Assembly (NCBI GenBank): GCA_949825025.1
Contig: OX463781.1
Location: 30,529,675 to 30,593,674, forward strand
Origin: Siphlonurus alternatus
Lineage: Eukaryota > Arthropoda > Insecta > Ephemeroptera > Siphlonuridae
DNA length: 64,000 nucleotides
Direction: 5' to 3'
Part shown: in pieces, positions 21,801 to 34,404 of the stretch
How positions within the stretch are numbered: the stretch's first letter is position 1
Layout: the number at the start of each line of letters is the position of its first letter
Translations under genes and position numbers: made by a program
Notes under the pieces: generated by a model
The model's database searches: none
What the model saw: the letters and a program-made list of their open reading frames with translations, nothing else
What the model was told of the DNA's origin: nothing

Positions 21801-24800
21801 TCGAGAAAAGTGGACCTTTTAGGCCACGCCTCCTGTTAACCTTATGGGAAATCCAACAACTTTGGTGCCAACTTCCAGAGCTCCTGAGGAATTATGGTGG
21901 AAGTTGAGACTGTCTGGGGGTAATTTGTGCTGAAAATTACGATTTTTGAATCGTTGAAGTCGACCACTTAACGATAACATCTACTTTTTGGTGTTGAAAA
22001 CTTCCTTTCTTTTGATTGGTCAGTTCCATTTAATGGACTTTAATGCCCATTCAAAAAGTGGACTTTTTTCTGGCCTGTGATTGGTTCATCACGTTGCTTA
22101 GCAACCAATGAAGAGCCGCGAAAAAATCAACAAGCTCTTTAGGGCCAATCAGAAATTAGGAAAGTGGTCTCATATCCCAGAACGGAGCGCGTATACCCGA
22201 TTCTTATAAGTATAACCCTGCACTTGCCTGCCTCACAAATTAATACATGTAGCATTAGAATTGAGAAGAAGGACTGTACAATACTTACCTAAATTTGAAT
22301 TTTGCAGACCCGGAATATGTGTGTGCCTGATGGAGGATGAAAAATGTGCTATCCAATTTGTTCGAGATGTGAGCGACTTCACCGCTCTGTCAATTCAGCA
22401 TGCTACTGGCTCTGAACCCCTCCTACCAGGCAAGCAGGTGAGATCTAACAATCCATGTTGTTGTTGTTTCAAAACACTGATTGTGTTATGAAGTTCATAA
22501 ATTAATTTGTTCTATAATTTTTTTCATAATTTCCACTAAAATGAAACCTATTTCATCTCAATAAGTATCTACAGTGTTGAATGCAAAATTTGCTAGATAA
22601 ATGAATACACCTATCTATGTATTGTTTTTAGGTGGTAGTGACTAGCGCCTCAGTGTTTCTGGGCTGGCTGCAGCAGGGCAGCATAGACGTTAGCTCACTC
22701 AAGCTACTCATCACCGATCAATGCCACCTAGCGTTGAGGGCAGGAAGTGAAATGGCGAAGGTGAGTAACAAAACTGACTCAATCACATTTAAAAGGTTGC
22801 AGAGACAAGAAAGAAAAAAGTAATTGTAACTTAACGAGTAGGTTCCTCCTGTTAGATTTGAAATTCATGCCAAGAGGTGTACACTTTGTACAGTATGCGT
22901 TTTTGTTAAACTTTTTCTTCATATACATATTTTTTTAATTTTAATAAGTGTACAATATGCAAGCATAGTTTTTAACTGATGTGATTCAATAATAAAGCAA
23001 CACATGATTTAGATAATATCTCAATGCATTTAAAAATATAAAACACGTTTGAATTCTTGTAGGTGATGAAGCAAGTGCACTCCTCGCCAAGAGGTCCCAG
23101 AGTGCTGGGTCTGACAAGCTCGTTGTTAGAAGGGGGAGGGGGGGTGAGTGCTGCTGCCCACTTGGAAGCTCAGCTGTGCCGTCTTGAGCAAAGTATGAAG
23201 TGCCGAGCCGAGACCGCCAGTGATGTTCTCACCGTCCTTAGGTCAGTTCCTCATAGTTGCATCTCATAGTCGAAGTCTTGCTATGATTAACATGCTTGTT
23301 AAGGAAACCACTGTAATTTTTCTTTTTAAAAAATTTGTTTTAAATCTTAATTTTTTCTTATGTATAATTTTGTTTATTATTTAGGTTCTATCCAAGACCA
23401 CATGAAGCATTGGTTGAGGCCAAAACTCCTAAACTCAGTTGTCCTTTAGCTGTGGAAATTCTTGCACAAATAAATCAGGCTAACGATTTTTTAAAGGATC
23501 ATCAATATGATTTGTCGGAAGTATATAGTGATTTTATAGACGAAATAGAGGAAATCGCCGATCCGAGAGCACTTCCACTGGCTGTTTTAGCTGACTTACA
23601 GAGCGTTCTAATCTCCATGGGTAAGTCAACTCAATGGTTTTTGATTTTTATAAAGATGTAACTTATATATTTTTTTTTACTTAGGGGCGTGGTGTGCAGA
23701 CCGTGCTGCACTTGTCCTCTTGTTAAGGGTAGAGCAACTCAAAGTAAAAACAAAGTACGAAAGGCATTATCTTCTCTTATGTATGATGGCATCGCTGTTA
23801 ATAAAAATAAGGTAAATATTTAAGATAATAATACTTACTTTTTTGTACTTTCAAAAAATGTGTGTGGTACACCGTATATTAGTTTAGTGCAGTTTTAAAT
23901 TATGAAAATAGTAAGTTGGTCACAAGTTAATTGTGCTAAAGTCTTATTTGTGCTTTTAATTAAATAAAAATAGAACCATTGAATCATAATTAGAAATATT
24001 ATTTTTTCAGAGCAATCTGTGATCATGAATTTCAACAACATGAAGAGCACAAACGTATTTACCATTTTTCTTCTCACAAAGTATTACGCCTACTTGAAAT
24101 TCTTGCTCAGTTCCGTGACCGTTCTGTAGTTTTGACTCCAAACTCAGAGTCCACAACATCAGTTGAAGCCTTGAAAGTAGAGGGAAAGCCTCCTGCTTCT
24201 GCAGTCAAGATCACAGAATTACCCAGTGAAGAGAAGGTTCTTAAAGAAAGTCAACCAGAGAATATTGCTGTCAGTCCAAAACTTGGAACTACTGTGGAAT
24301 TTAGTGCCAAAAAAGACTTCAAAACAAATGAAGATAGTAGTGCTCTTGAGTTATCGGAAGTTTCAAAAGATATTTGCTCATCTAGTATTCTTACAGACAA
24401 TAATCATATTATTCATGATATAAAAATAGTACCGAATGTTATAGCTGAAAAATCTGATGTTAATTTGTCTAGTGCAGTACTTGGGGAAAGTTTTTCCTTA
24501 GGTAATGAGTCCATAGCTGATAAAACTAAAGTATTGAATGGTACAAATACATCCTTACCTCAAACTAGTCATATCACTCTAAATTCAAGCATTCCAGTAT
24601 TAGATGATTTCTGTGAACTAAAACCAAGTTTAGAAGTCAGTAACGCGGAGAAGGAAACGATTAGTATTAATATCAAGAAAGATTTTGTGATAAGCAATGA
24701 ATCGCAAGACCCAAAGGTAGATGGTGGCGAGGAAATTATTTTACAAAATAGTTCACATATAAATTCTAACCTTATATCAACATCGTCAGAACTTGATGGC

Positions 24801-25472
24801 TCAACAGAAAAACAACAAAAGAAGTCTAAAAAAAGGAAAAAATCAACTCATTCGTGTTGTGATGGTACAAATAATGTTGATGAAGGAATTCTCATTCAAA
24901 CAAACGAATCCATTAAAATTGAAAACATTGTTCAAAAATCTGATTCAACTCTCACTTTTGTAGATGAGCCAAAAAATGAACCTATAATTGATATCTCAAC
25001 AATAAAAAGCAATTCAGCAGACGATGATTTGGTACAATCTAATCATTGTAAAAATGAGAAGCCACAAGAGCTGAGAAAGTCATCCACTGATAAATCAACT
25101 GTTGACTCCAAGAGTAATGAACAGAAGCCTCAGACTCGTACCGAGCGGAGGTTTCACCACCGAGGGTCGCCTCGAAAGTTCCGTCGTCCACCACCTCAGC
25201 CCCAGCCCCTTCCAGGAGAGGCCGAGCCTCTGTGTGGTATGGTATTTGTGGCTCGACGCTTCACTGCCCAGGTTCTGTACCACCTGCTGAACGCTGTACG
25301 CCACATGGTGCCTGAGCTGGCCTCGGTTACACCACAGTATACCGCTTCACTGGGGGAGGATGGGGAAGTACGAGACCTTGAGAAAGAGCATCGTAAACAA
25401 GAAGAAGTGCTCAAAAGGTGAGTAATCCACGAATTCGTTACTTTGGGTAATCAGTTTTGTTATTAAAGTTCC

Positions 25473-25531
<59 letters not shown>

Positions 25532-28500
25532 TTTTAATAAGTCAAATTTAACATTATTTTCAAAAGTTGTCGGAATCAAGTTTGTGTAGATAATACAAAA
25601 AAACTTCCATTTCCAGCTTCGTCCAGATTTTGCTTTCCCCTGACTCCCCTGAGACTATTATTGTATAAATTTTAAGTAATAAGTAACAATAATTAAATAC
25701 AGCATATTTTTGTGTGCGCTATGCTTAACAATACTTGAAACGTAGCCTGATACTGTACTGTTAATTTTGTTATAGATTCCGGCTAAGAGAATGCAACCTT
25801 CTTGTGTGTACTCCCATGCTGGAAGAAGGTGTGGAGTTACCCAGATGCAATTTAGTAGTACGGTTTGACCCTCCTTCAAGTTTCCGAGCAATGGTGCAAT
25901 CTCGAGGTCGAGCAAGAGTTAACAATGCTCACTACATTACCCTTGTAGAGGAAAAAGACACTGAAAGTTATGTTGTCAAGTGGGCTCAATCACTCAGTGT
26001 GGAAAAGGTATGCTCTAATTTTAATCTGAAAGAAACATTCAACTAAAACATGATATTGTTATCAGCTGCTTCTGTCTCGGTGCCACAATTGTGAGCCACC
26101 AGAGGAAGAGGAGCATCAAGCAGACATCTTGTGTCACCAAGTGGCTCCTTATTGTCCCAGTGGGGACGCTGCAGGAGCATCTGTTGCCCTCTGTGGAGCA
26201 ATGGCGCTTGTTAACAGGTATGCAGTACCTTTGTTTTATTAAATATTATCCATTTCTAATATTTTTTTTAACTAGGTACTGTGCTAAACTACCTAGTGAC
26301 ACATTCACACGACTAACTCCATTATGGCGTTATGAAAAGGAAAATGGAATGGTTCGTTGTTGTGTACGCCTACCTATAAATTCTCCTCTAAAGCGTGAGA
26401 TTATTGGTCCACTTACAAGTCTTAAAGCTGTTGCACGTCGTCTCGCAGCGCTGGAGATGTGCCGAGCATTGTTTGAAGTAAGAGAACTGGACTCTGAGCT
26501 GCAGCCAGTGGGCAAGGAGAGCTTTCTAGCACAAGAGCATGCCAACCTTGGCTTGCAAGAAGAGGACGAAACCATCGAGGAGGATGAGGACCAAGCAGAG
26601 GGTGCACTAGAGCATAGACCAGGCACCACCAAACGTCGGCAGTACTACTACAAGAAGGTGTGAAATTGACCAGTTTGTTTTATATCCCTAGAAATGCACA
26701 CAAAAATTATGACTCCCGCATGAACAATTTTCTTTTACATTGCTGTGCAGGGTAAAATACTTCTCTCCTGACTTTGTACTCTAGATTTGTCCATAAGCTA
26801 AATTTCATAAATTTGCTTCTTTTTATCCATTAAGATTCAAAAATTGACTTTTAATTGTTATTTATTTATTTTTTTAATGCAATTTCATTATAACAGGTAG
26901 CTGATTCACTGATGGAGTGCAGACCTGAGCCTGGCCAAGAGGCGTACTTGTACCATATAAATCTACGACTAAGCTGCCCTCTACCTGAGGAACAAAACAC
27001 TCGAGGACGTAAAATTTACCCTCCTGAAGAATCTCCTCGTGGCTTTGGAATTTTAACTCTCAAGCCAATACCTCAGGTATAAATTGATTCATTGAAGTTA
27101 AGTCATATTGATGCATTATATACTTATTTATTGTTCTATTATCTAGATCTGTCCGTTCCCAATCTTCACTCGGTCCGGTGAGGTATGTGTCTCGCTAGAG
27201 CTGAGTCCCAGTAAGGTGGTGCTCTCTAGTGAGCAGAGTGAGAAAGTGGTTGCATTTCTTAACTACACCTTCTCAAGTGTCTTACGGCTTCAGAAGCATC
27301 TCATGATCTTCGGACCTGAATCAGCAGAGAACTCTTACTACATTGTGCCTGTTACCAGCAAGCCAGGTAAATAATGAAATCTATAAATTTAAGGGGGGTA
27401 TACATGACCAAAATGTGTCAATTGCCCCAAAATATAAACCAATCAATTAATCCACAAATTTAAGCTAACTTCCAAATTCAGTTTTTTTGGAAAGAATCAG
27501 GGTCATAATTGTTTATTGGTGTTTAATATGAACTTTCTAGGTTATTAAACAAACCGGAAAATAGGGTTTTGAGTTTTAAAATAATAAATTAAAATAATAA
27601 TATATAAATAATAGCTGTGTATATTCAAAACTACAGTATATCTTATTATTTTGTCTGTATTTGTGCAGAAGTCGCTGTGGACTGGAATTTTGTTGACATG
27701 ATTTGGGAACAGAAGGAATCTGTTCCAAGTCCTGTTCCAGAAGAGGAACGTCACAACTTCACGTTTGACTGTGCCAAATACCAAGATGCAGTTGTAATGC
27801 CATGGTACCGTAATCAAGATCAACCGCAGGTTGGTATTATCCATTGCTTTAATGATGCTCTTTGGTTAATACCGAGATGTGCTCTGTTTACAGTACTTTT
27901 ATGTGGCTGAAATATGCACTCAGCTATCCCCCAAATCTCAGTTTCCTGGAGGAGAGTATCACACATTTGAAGAATATTACCATGCCAAATATGGCTTGAA
28001 GGTTCAATGCTTAACACAGCCACTCTTAGACGTTGATCATACATCTGCTCGTCTCAACTTCTTAACACCCAGGTAAATTGGCTCCCAAAGTTCAGTAGTA
28101 TGAACTCATAATAATCAGCGTAGGCGCCATCAAATGAAAATAATCATTCTGCGCCAAGTAATAACAACAGTTTATTTTTTTAGTGTCTGATCTCCAGAAA
28201 TGTTTCTTTTCCTTCTAGGTACGTGAATCGTAAAGGTGTTGCTCTGCCAGTAAGCAGTGAGCACACCAAACGCAACAAGCGTGAGAACTTGGAGCAGAAG
28301 CAGATTCTGGTTGCTGAGTTGTGTGCCCTGCACCCATTCCCTGCCTCTCTGTGGCGCCAGGCAGTCAGCTTACCCTGCATTCTCTACAGGTACGAGAAGA
28401 CCCAAGTTGCTTTATCATATTCGGTACTAATGGTTTGATATGTGCAGGATCAACGGTTTGCTGTTGGCAGATGAGCTACGTCGCAAGGTGGCATGTGACA

Positions 28501-31500
28501 TTGGACTGGGCAAGGAGATACTCTCCGTTGGTAAGTTTTTACGCTTTCATAAGTCCCAAGACTAATTTATTGCTTATTACTACAAAACTTAAGATTCTTC
28601 ATCAATCACATGCATAATTGTATGTAGTGTAGTGTTATTTTTGTTTTGATTCTATTTCAAAATGGAAAATTTAATTTGAATATACAAAAGCAAATATTGT
28701 ACATATGTATGTATATTTTAAAGGAAAGAATAAGAATAAGGAGCAAGGCCTTACCGATCAACTAGTTACAGCAGAAAAAATCTTGTGGTCACAGGTTCAT
28801 TAAAAAATTAGTCTCATTTTAAGAATTTTGTAAGATGGTTCGCATCGTCTAGATGCTTCATTAGTTGGCAGTCAATTATAATAAATAATAAAAGCAACAA
28901 ATATGCTATACAGTATTGTAAGAATTTTTTATTTAATACTAACATTGCTGAAATGTACATTGCTCATATATACTACATATTTAAAACTGCATTACAATGT
29001 ATTAATTCACTATTTTTCCCTCAGACTTCCGCTGGCCCCCTCTTGACTTTGGCTGGAGTCTAGCAGAAGTGCTGCAACGATCTCGTGAAGCCATTTCAGC
29101 TGTTCAGCTTGCCATCACTGATGGCTCAGAGACAGTGGAGAGCAAGAAGAAAAGTAAGGGAACTGGGAAAAGTGAGATAGAAGAGGAAGAGGAGGGAGAG
29201 CACAAGGATGGGGAGGAGGGCAAGTCATGGCTGGAGATCGGCACGTGGTCCAATGACATGGCCAGTCAGGGTGACGACTGTGACAGCCTGACAGATGAGA
29301 TGCCAGAGGATCTACCCTGTAATGTTACTCTCCTCACTGGCAACACCCTGGTAGATGGACCTTCAGGCTCTGACTGGGGAACAGGCATCCAGAGTCACAC
29401 AAGAGTTCGTTACAACTCTCCGACTTTCAACCCTCAACGTAAGCAAGGAAGTGTCATGGACGGTGGAAACTCGGATACTTACAGCTCATTCTCTGATGAC
29501 GATGATGACGACATGAGCTCAGTGTTAACTGACGAGCCAGAGTTTACAGCAGAAACCTCCTCACAGCCAGTACATCCCGACGGACTGCGTATCGAGTTCA
29601 AGGGAGACCATGTAGCAGAAGCATTTGATGACCAACCAGCTTTTGTCTTACCAGATGATTTGGTAGCTGAACCAGAAGAAAGCTTTGCTTGGGATTGGAA
29701 GAATTTAGGACCAGATTGGCAGTCCGTGAAGGAAAATTATGAGAAACAAGTTGCTAATCATCAGAAACGGATAGAAAATGATGGGTGGTTACTTCGACAT
29801 ACACAAGATTTTGTGACAGATCGACTTAATTTAGACATAAGTACAGAATCCAGTATTCATAGGCATCCCTTAAAATGCAAAGAAATTTCTTTAAAAGGTG
29901 ATAAAGAACTATGTCAAGGAGGTGTTTACATTGAGAATACAAGTACTACAACTGTAAATGCTTACACTGCAAGTCCACAAATACAAGAATCAGTAGGGGA
30001 AAAATTAGAAGCTAAACCTGAGCCCCCACTAGTCTCTAGTTTAAATACAGAGAACACAACTGTGAAAGACAAAAATTCAGCTGAGGAAACCTTGCAAAAT
30101 CATGATAATACCGAAAGTAAGAATTTGAGTTTATGTAACCTACCGTTGCTTCTAAATGGGGAAATTGACACATCAAATAATGAAACTGTTACAGAAGGTG
30201 ACAGTGTAATTACCAAACCTTGTTCTAATACTCAACTTAACAGTGCTATCACCTCAGAGACTCTACCTCATAGTAGCACACACAAATCGGAAGACAACAC
30301 TGCACGAAGTGATGAACCTGGAACACCTGACGACAGTGCAGGTTTGACTGAATCCATTAGTCAAGCTCGAGCAGATGAAAGCAATGCATCTGAGCTTGGC
30401 ACAGAAATTGAAAAAGAAGTCTTAAAAACAACAAAAGGCTCTCCTTTATCTCAAGATTGTGAATCCACGGATGTTATAACTACTGAAGAGGCGATTAACA
30501 ATGAAACTTCAGTAACAAGTATAGGTATTTATCACTCATTTGCTTACTATAACAAAATTCAATGTCTTTGAAGAGATTTTATATACAAAACATCAGATTT
30601 CTTGATTCTTGATAGCTTGCTTAAAATAAATGGAGTAAAAGAATACTTCTCTTATTATGTATTCTTCTTCACAGCTGATTTTAATGTATAAAAAAATTGA
30701 CGCAATGTTTCTCATTACAGGTAATTCCTTCAGCTTTGACGTGCAGCCTGAGCTAGAGAGTCATCCTGGCCCGAGTCCCAGCATCATCTTACAGGCACTC
30801 ACCATGTCAAACGCCAATGACGGCATCAATCTGGAGCGCCTCGAGACCATCGGAGACTCGTTCCTCAAGTATGCTATAACAACATATCTGTACTGCTCCC
30901 ACGAGAACATTCACGAGGGCAAGCTCAGCCACCTCCGCTCCAAGCAGGTGAGATACTTCTCTCGTCTGCTCTGTCAGAGCGAGCAATTTTTTATTGGCAT
31001 GTGATCAAAATGACAAAGAGTTCCCAAATACTGTTTGCTGTTTTGAATTGTTTGTTAGCTAAAAATTATTGTTTATATTGTATATACATAACATGAATCA
31101 TATCCCTAGGGTAAGCATTATTAACTCGACCGTCCACAAACAGACCTCCACAGCACTTGATTCTTGCATAATATTTATGCATATGCTTATTATTTATATT
31201 ATTAATTCTTCTAATCTAATTAAAAGAAGTAATCTTCTACGCAAGTTCTAATACAGTATCATGATTTGAATGATAGTAATTTATGATAAAATTATATATA
31301 TTTATGACCTGTAGTGTTAAAATTAAGCACCTTTCATTATAAATAAATTTCTCCGTTATGTATTTCTTGCACTAAAGTTACAAAAAAAGTAAAACTAACT
31401 GTTCTTTTACACTACACAACATCATGCTCAGATCCCGCTTCTTGTTCCTCCAGGTAAGCAACCTACAGCTGTACCGTCTTGGTCGGGATAAGCAGCTTGG

Positions 31501-34404
31501 TCGCTCCATGATTGCCACCAAGTTTGAGCCTCACGACAACTGGCTTCCACCTTGCTACTTCGTGCCCTGGAAGTTGGAGAAGGCCCTCATTAAGGCTGGT
31601 GTGCCCCCTGGACTTTGGAACCGGCAAGAGCTAGCCTCCCTCAGGCTCATGGACAATGAAACAATTGACAAGTGAGCACTTGAATAATAATCTGTTAAAT
31701 CTATAAAGTGACAAGCATAATTTTAATTTAAATATGTATTGCAGCTGACAAGCCATCTCTGTTACTGTATTTACTTACTGAAATCTACCTTTTTTAATTT
31801 TAATCTTTTCACCCTTAATATAATTTTTCTTAACCCAATTTATAACTTTGTTAAACAAGATCTCGCATTTTCTATTTTAACTTTCAATTGCACACCATGT
31901 GCAATGTTAAATATGCATCCTGTCAATCTTGTGTGCAGTGAAAGAGTAATAACTTGTGCTTGCAGGTTGGTGTGGGAGCGCAGGAATGAGCTGCTTTCTG
32001 CACCAGCAGAGGCCCAGGAAAACTCTGAGCACTTGCTCCCATTTGTCCCATACAACCTGTTGACCCAGCACTCCATCCCAGACAAGAGCCTGGCAGACTG
32101 TGTGGAGGCCCTGATTGGTGCCTACCTCATCGCATGTGGACCACGGGGGGCCCTGCTCTTCATGTCCTGGCTTGGCATAAGGGTATTACCGCGAGCAGAC
32201 ATCAAGGAACCAAAGGCAAAAGTGAGTTTTGGAAAAAAATATTATTATTGATGAAGTTGATATGCTAAAAGTTAAATTATTATTTATATTTTTCATAATT
32301 TATGCAAAAAAATGTAAGCATGTTTGCAGTTCTACGTATGAACAAATCAAAGCAGGATCTTATTGCTCCTTTATCATGTTTTAGCGGTATGGCTGGTTGG
32401 CTCCCCCACCATCCCCCCTGCTGCGTCATGTGGCTGATCCAGAGGGAGAGCTCGAGCGAATGTTGCGAGGCTTTGATCAGTTTGAGGAACGTCTGAAGTA
32501 CCGTTTCCGAGATCGAGCATATCTGTTGCAAGCTATGAGCCACGCCTCCTACAGTCCCAACCGCCTCACCGACTGTTACCAGCGTCTAGAGTTTCTCGGA
32601 GATGCTGTACTTGGTAAGAGGCTTCTTTGTAATCTTTTCGTATGGTTTTTAATAATTGGTTCCTTTAATAACAAATAGTACATAATAGAATCAGACCTAG
32701 CAAGTTAGATAGTATTTCTTTTCATTCTTTGAATTAATAACAAGAATAAAATAACTAAATTTTTTTATAAAAAACATTTTTTAATACTTCAACCTGCTTC
32801 TATTTGAGCTGGAATATCAGTAAATTCTAGAATTTTAATTTCAGACATGATTGGTTTTAATTTTTTAAATTTATTCATGATTTCAGATTACTTGATCACA
32901 CGCTACTTGTATGAAGATGACAGGCAGCACTCGCCAGGCGCACTCACTGACTTGCGCTCAGCCCTGGTGAACAACGCCATCTTTGCAGTGTTGGCAGTTC
33001 GACACGGCTTCCATCAGTTCTTCCTACACCTCTCGCCCGGGCTGGCTCAGGTCATCCAGCGTTTCGTACGGTTGCAGCAGGCAAATAGCCATTGTCTCTC
33101 TCCTCAGGTATATCATAAAATAATTAAAGTTTCCCTGATACTTACTTGGTAATTAAAATTAAATGAAACAGGATAAGTGAATTTTTTACTGAGCAAAATC
33201 TGGCAAATAGCATTTACCACTAATCATCTTAATTATCCAATTTTGAACTGACTGTATATTCCTGACAGAATCTGACAGATTAGTATGTAGAACAAAGTCT
33301 TCTACTCGCAATGGTTGTAACAAACCATTGTTTATAATGTCTGTCGCATGAAGCCTTTTTCATTGTTAAACATGGGACGACGTAGTGCCTAATTTTGCCA
33401 CCAGAGCAGAGAACGTAATGGCATTGTTGGCGCTAGGCAACACTTCCAACTTCAAAATTAACGGTACTTTTCCATAAGTTAACATGTAAATCAACAACTG
33501 TCTCATGTTTTTCCTTTCACGCGACAGACATTACACAACAATACTTTGTTTACTAACAACGAGCAGAAGACTTTGATGTAGAATAACTACTACAGTATTG
33601 TAAGTAATATTTTTAGTTTAAATTCAAATTGTATTTACTGGGGGAAAATGCAACATAAATGCATCTTTCCTATTTCTCACACTTAAAATTACAGGCTCTC
33701 ACCCCATGTGTTATGTTGCAGTATTACGTGCTAGGTGATGGAGACGTCTCTGAAGCTGAGGACATTGAGGTGCCAAAAGCACTAGGTGACGTCTTTGAGT
33801 CTGTAGCTGGCGCCATCTTCCTGGATAGCGGCATGTCCCTAGACGCAGTGTGGCGCACCTACCATGCTATGATGGCACCTGAGCTGGAATTGTTCAGTGC
33901 CCATGTACCAAAATCACCAATCAGAGAACTACTTGAGCGTGAACCGGAAACTGCCAAATTTGGGTATGTAATGGTTACAGGTTATGTTCAGTTATTGAAA
34001 GAAATTATTGTCAACAATTTGTTTTCTTATTAGCTGCCCTAATATTAATCAATATCAATATATATTTAATATCAATTATATTATGGTACTGTATTAAAGT
34101 AATGTCATTATAAATAATAATAAAAAAAAAACAATTATAAGTATTAGTTATTTCTATGCCATGATTCAAAGCTCTTTTTATATTCGTCAAGTACTGAAAT
34201 GGAATCTCTTATTGTGTTTGCAGGAAGCCTGAGAAACTTGCAGATGGTCGCCGTGTTCGAGTTTCGGTAGAAGTGTTTGGACAAGGGGTTTTCAGGGGAA
34301 TTGGTCGTAACTACCGGATTGCCAAGAGCACAGCCGCCAAGTGTGCCCTGCGTCACCTATCCGTCCGTCGCAATACAACAGCTGACCTGCATCGCTTTTA
34401 CTAG
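18870..34404 (+). CDS. Dcr-1: Dicer-1 (miRNA-class ribonuclease III) with degenerate helicase
   Basis: 25 exons in phase, about 2413 aa: 18870-18953, 19033-19148, 22308-22437, 22632-22760, 23063-23241, 23385-23620, 23685-23811, 24011-25417, 25776-26007, 26066-26217, 26276-26657, 26897-27076, 27147-27366, 27669-27829, 27894-28072, 28219-28389, 28448-28530, 29025-30524, 30721-30947, 31454-31671, 31966-32221, 32385-32613, 32887-33107, 33722-33963, 34224-34404. Order: helicase N-half (30-150), HEL2i (210-370), low-complexity insert (about 375-690), helicase C-half (about 700-880, MVQSRGRAR), DUF283 (930-1040), platform and PAZ (1060-1360, [15 protein letters not shown]), acidic linker (1390-1890), RNase IIIa, RNase IIIb, dsRBD. 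Catalytic acids are all present: E1931, D1935, D2082, E2085 in IIIa and E2192, D2196, D2296, E2299 in IIIb. Walker A is lost (LASRVAQNF at 44-52) and DECH is DQCH (139-142). It cuts pre-miRNAs in the cytoplasm. Confidence 0.95.
19303..19440. repeat. two tandem units of about 81 bp in Dicer intron 2
   Basis: The string ccccagtccgcgcctctctg recurs at about 19303 and 19384, followed in both by cttggcagc and gtgatgt. The units are diverged. They lie just before the LINE at 19500 and could be part of its 5' region or a separate repeat. Confidence 0.65.
19500..20655 (+). mobile_element. LINE fragment, reverse transcriptase C-terminal half (CR1/Jockey-like)
   Basis: An uninterrupted 360-codon frame (19530-20612) encodes the RT palm and thumb. 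Motifs are [14 protein letters not shown] (RT motif 4) and LFADDRVLY (FADD active site). Later comes YKYLGVVL, then the [13 protein letters not shown] segment typical of LINE ORF2 C-termini. The start is within the RT domain, so the copy is 5'-truncated and not autonomous. It ends with taatctaatctaataaag, a short repeat tail. It lies in sense orientation in the 3.16-kb Dicer intron 2. The intact frame suggests a fairly recent insertion. Confidence 0.9.
21788..22198. mobile_element. candidate MITE in Dicer intron 2
   Basis: Terminal inverted repeats GGGTATACGC / GCGTATACCC bracket 411 bp with no coding potential. Subterminal strings aaagtggacc and ggaaagtggtctc also look related. No clear target duplication was seen, so the call is tentative. 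Upstream, 21290-21600 has a CCCGG-rich stretch including gcccggttcgacct that I could not assign. Confidence 0.4.
25461..25534. repeat. (TTTA)n microsatellite
   Basis: About 18 TTTA units in Dicer intron 8. Confidence 0.95.
33293..33575. mobile_element. hAT-type MITE, 283 bp, in Dicer intron 23
   Basis: A perfect 8-bp duplication atgtagaa (33285-33292 and 33576-33583) flanks termini CAAAGTCTTCTACTCG / CGAGCAGAAGACTTTG. Non-coding. Related copies occur at 53897-54178 (MIC60 intron) and 59540-59850 (RAD9 intron). They share ggttgtaacaaaccattgtt and ccaccagagca near the left side and acaatactttg near the right. Confidence 0.9.

Noticed and set aside
26330..26632. Minus-strand 100-codon Ser-rich frame
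   Set aside because: Antisense shadow of the Dicer DUF283 exon.
18870..34404. Possibility that this is Dicer-2 or a separate antiviral helicase
   Set aside because: The helicase ATPase motifs are destroyed, and the PAZ, RNase III and DUF283 sequences match the Dicer-1 class.
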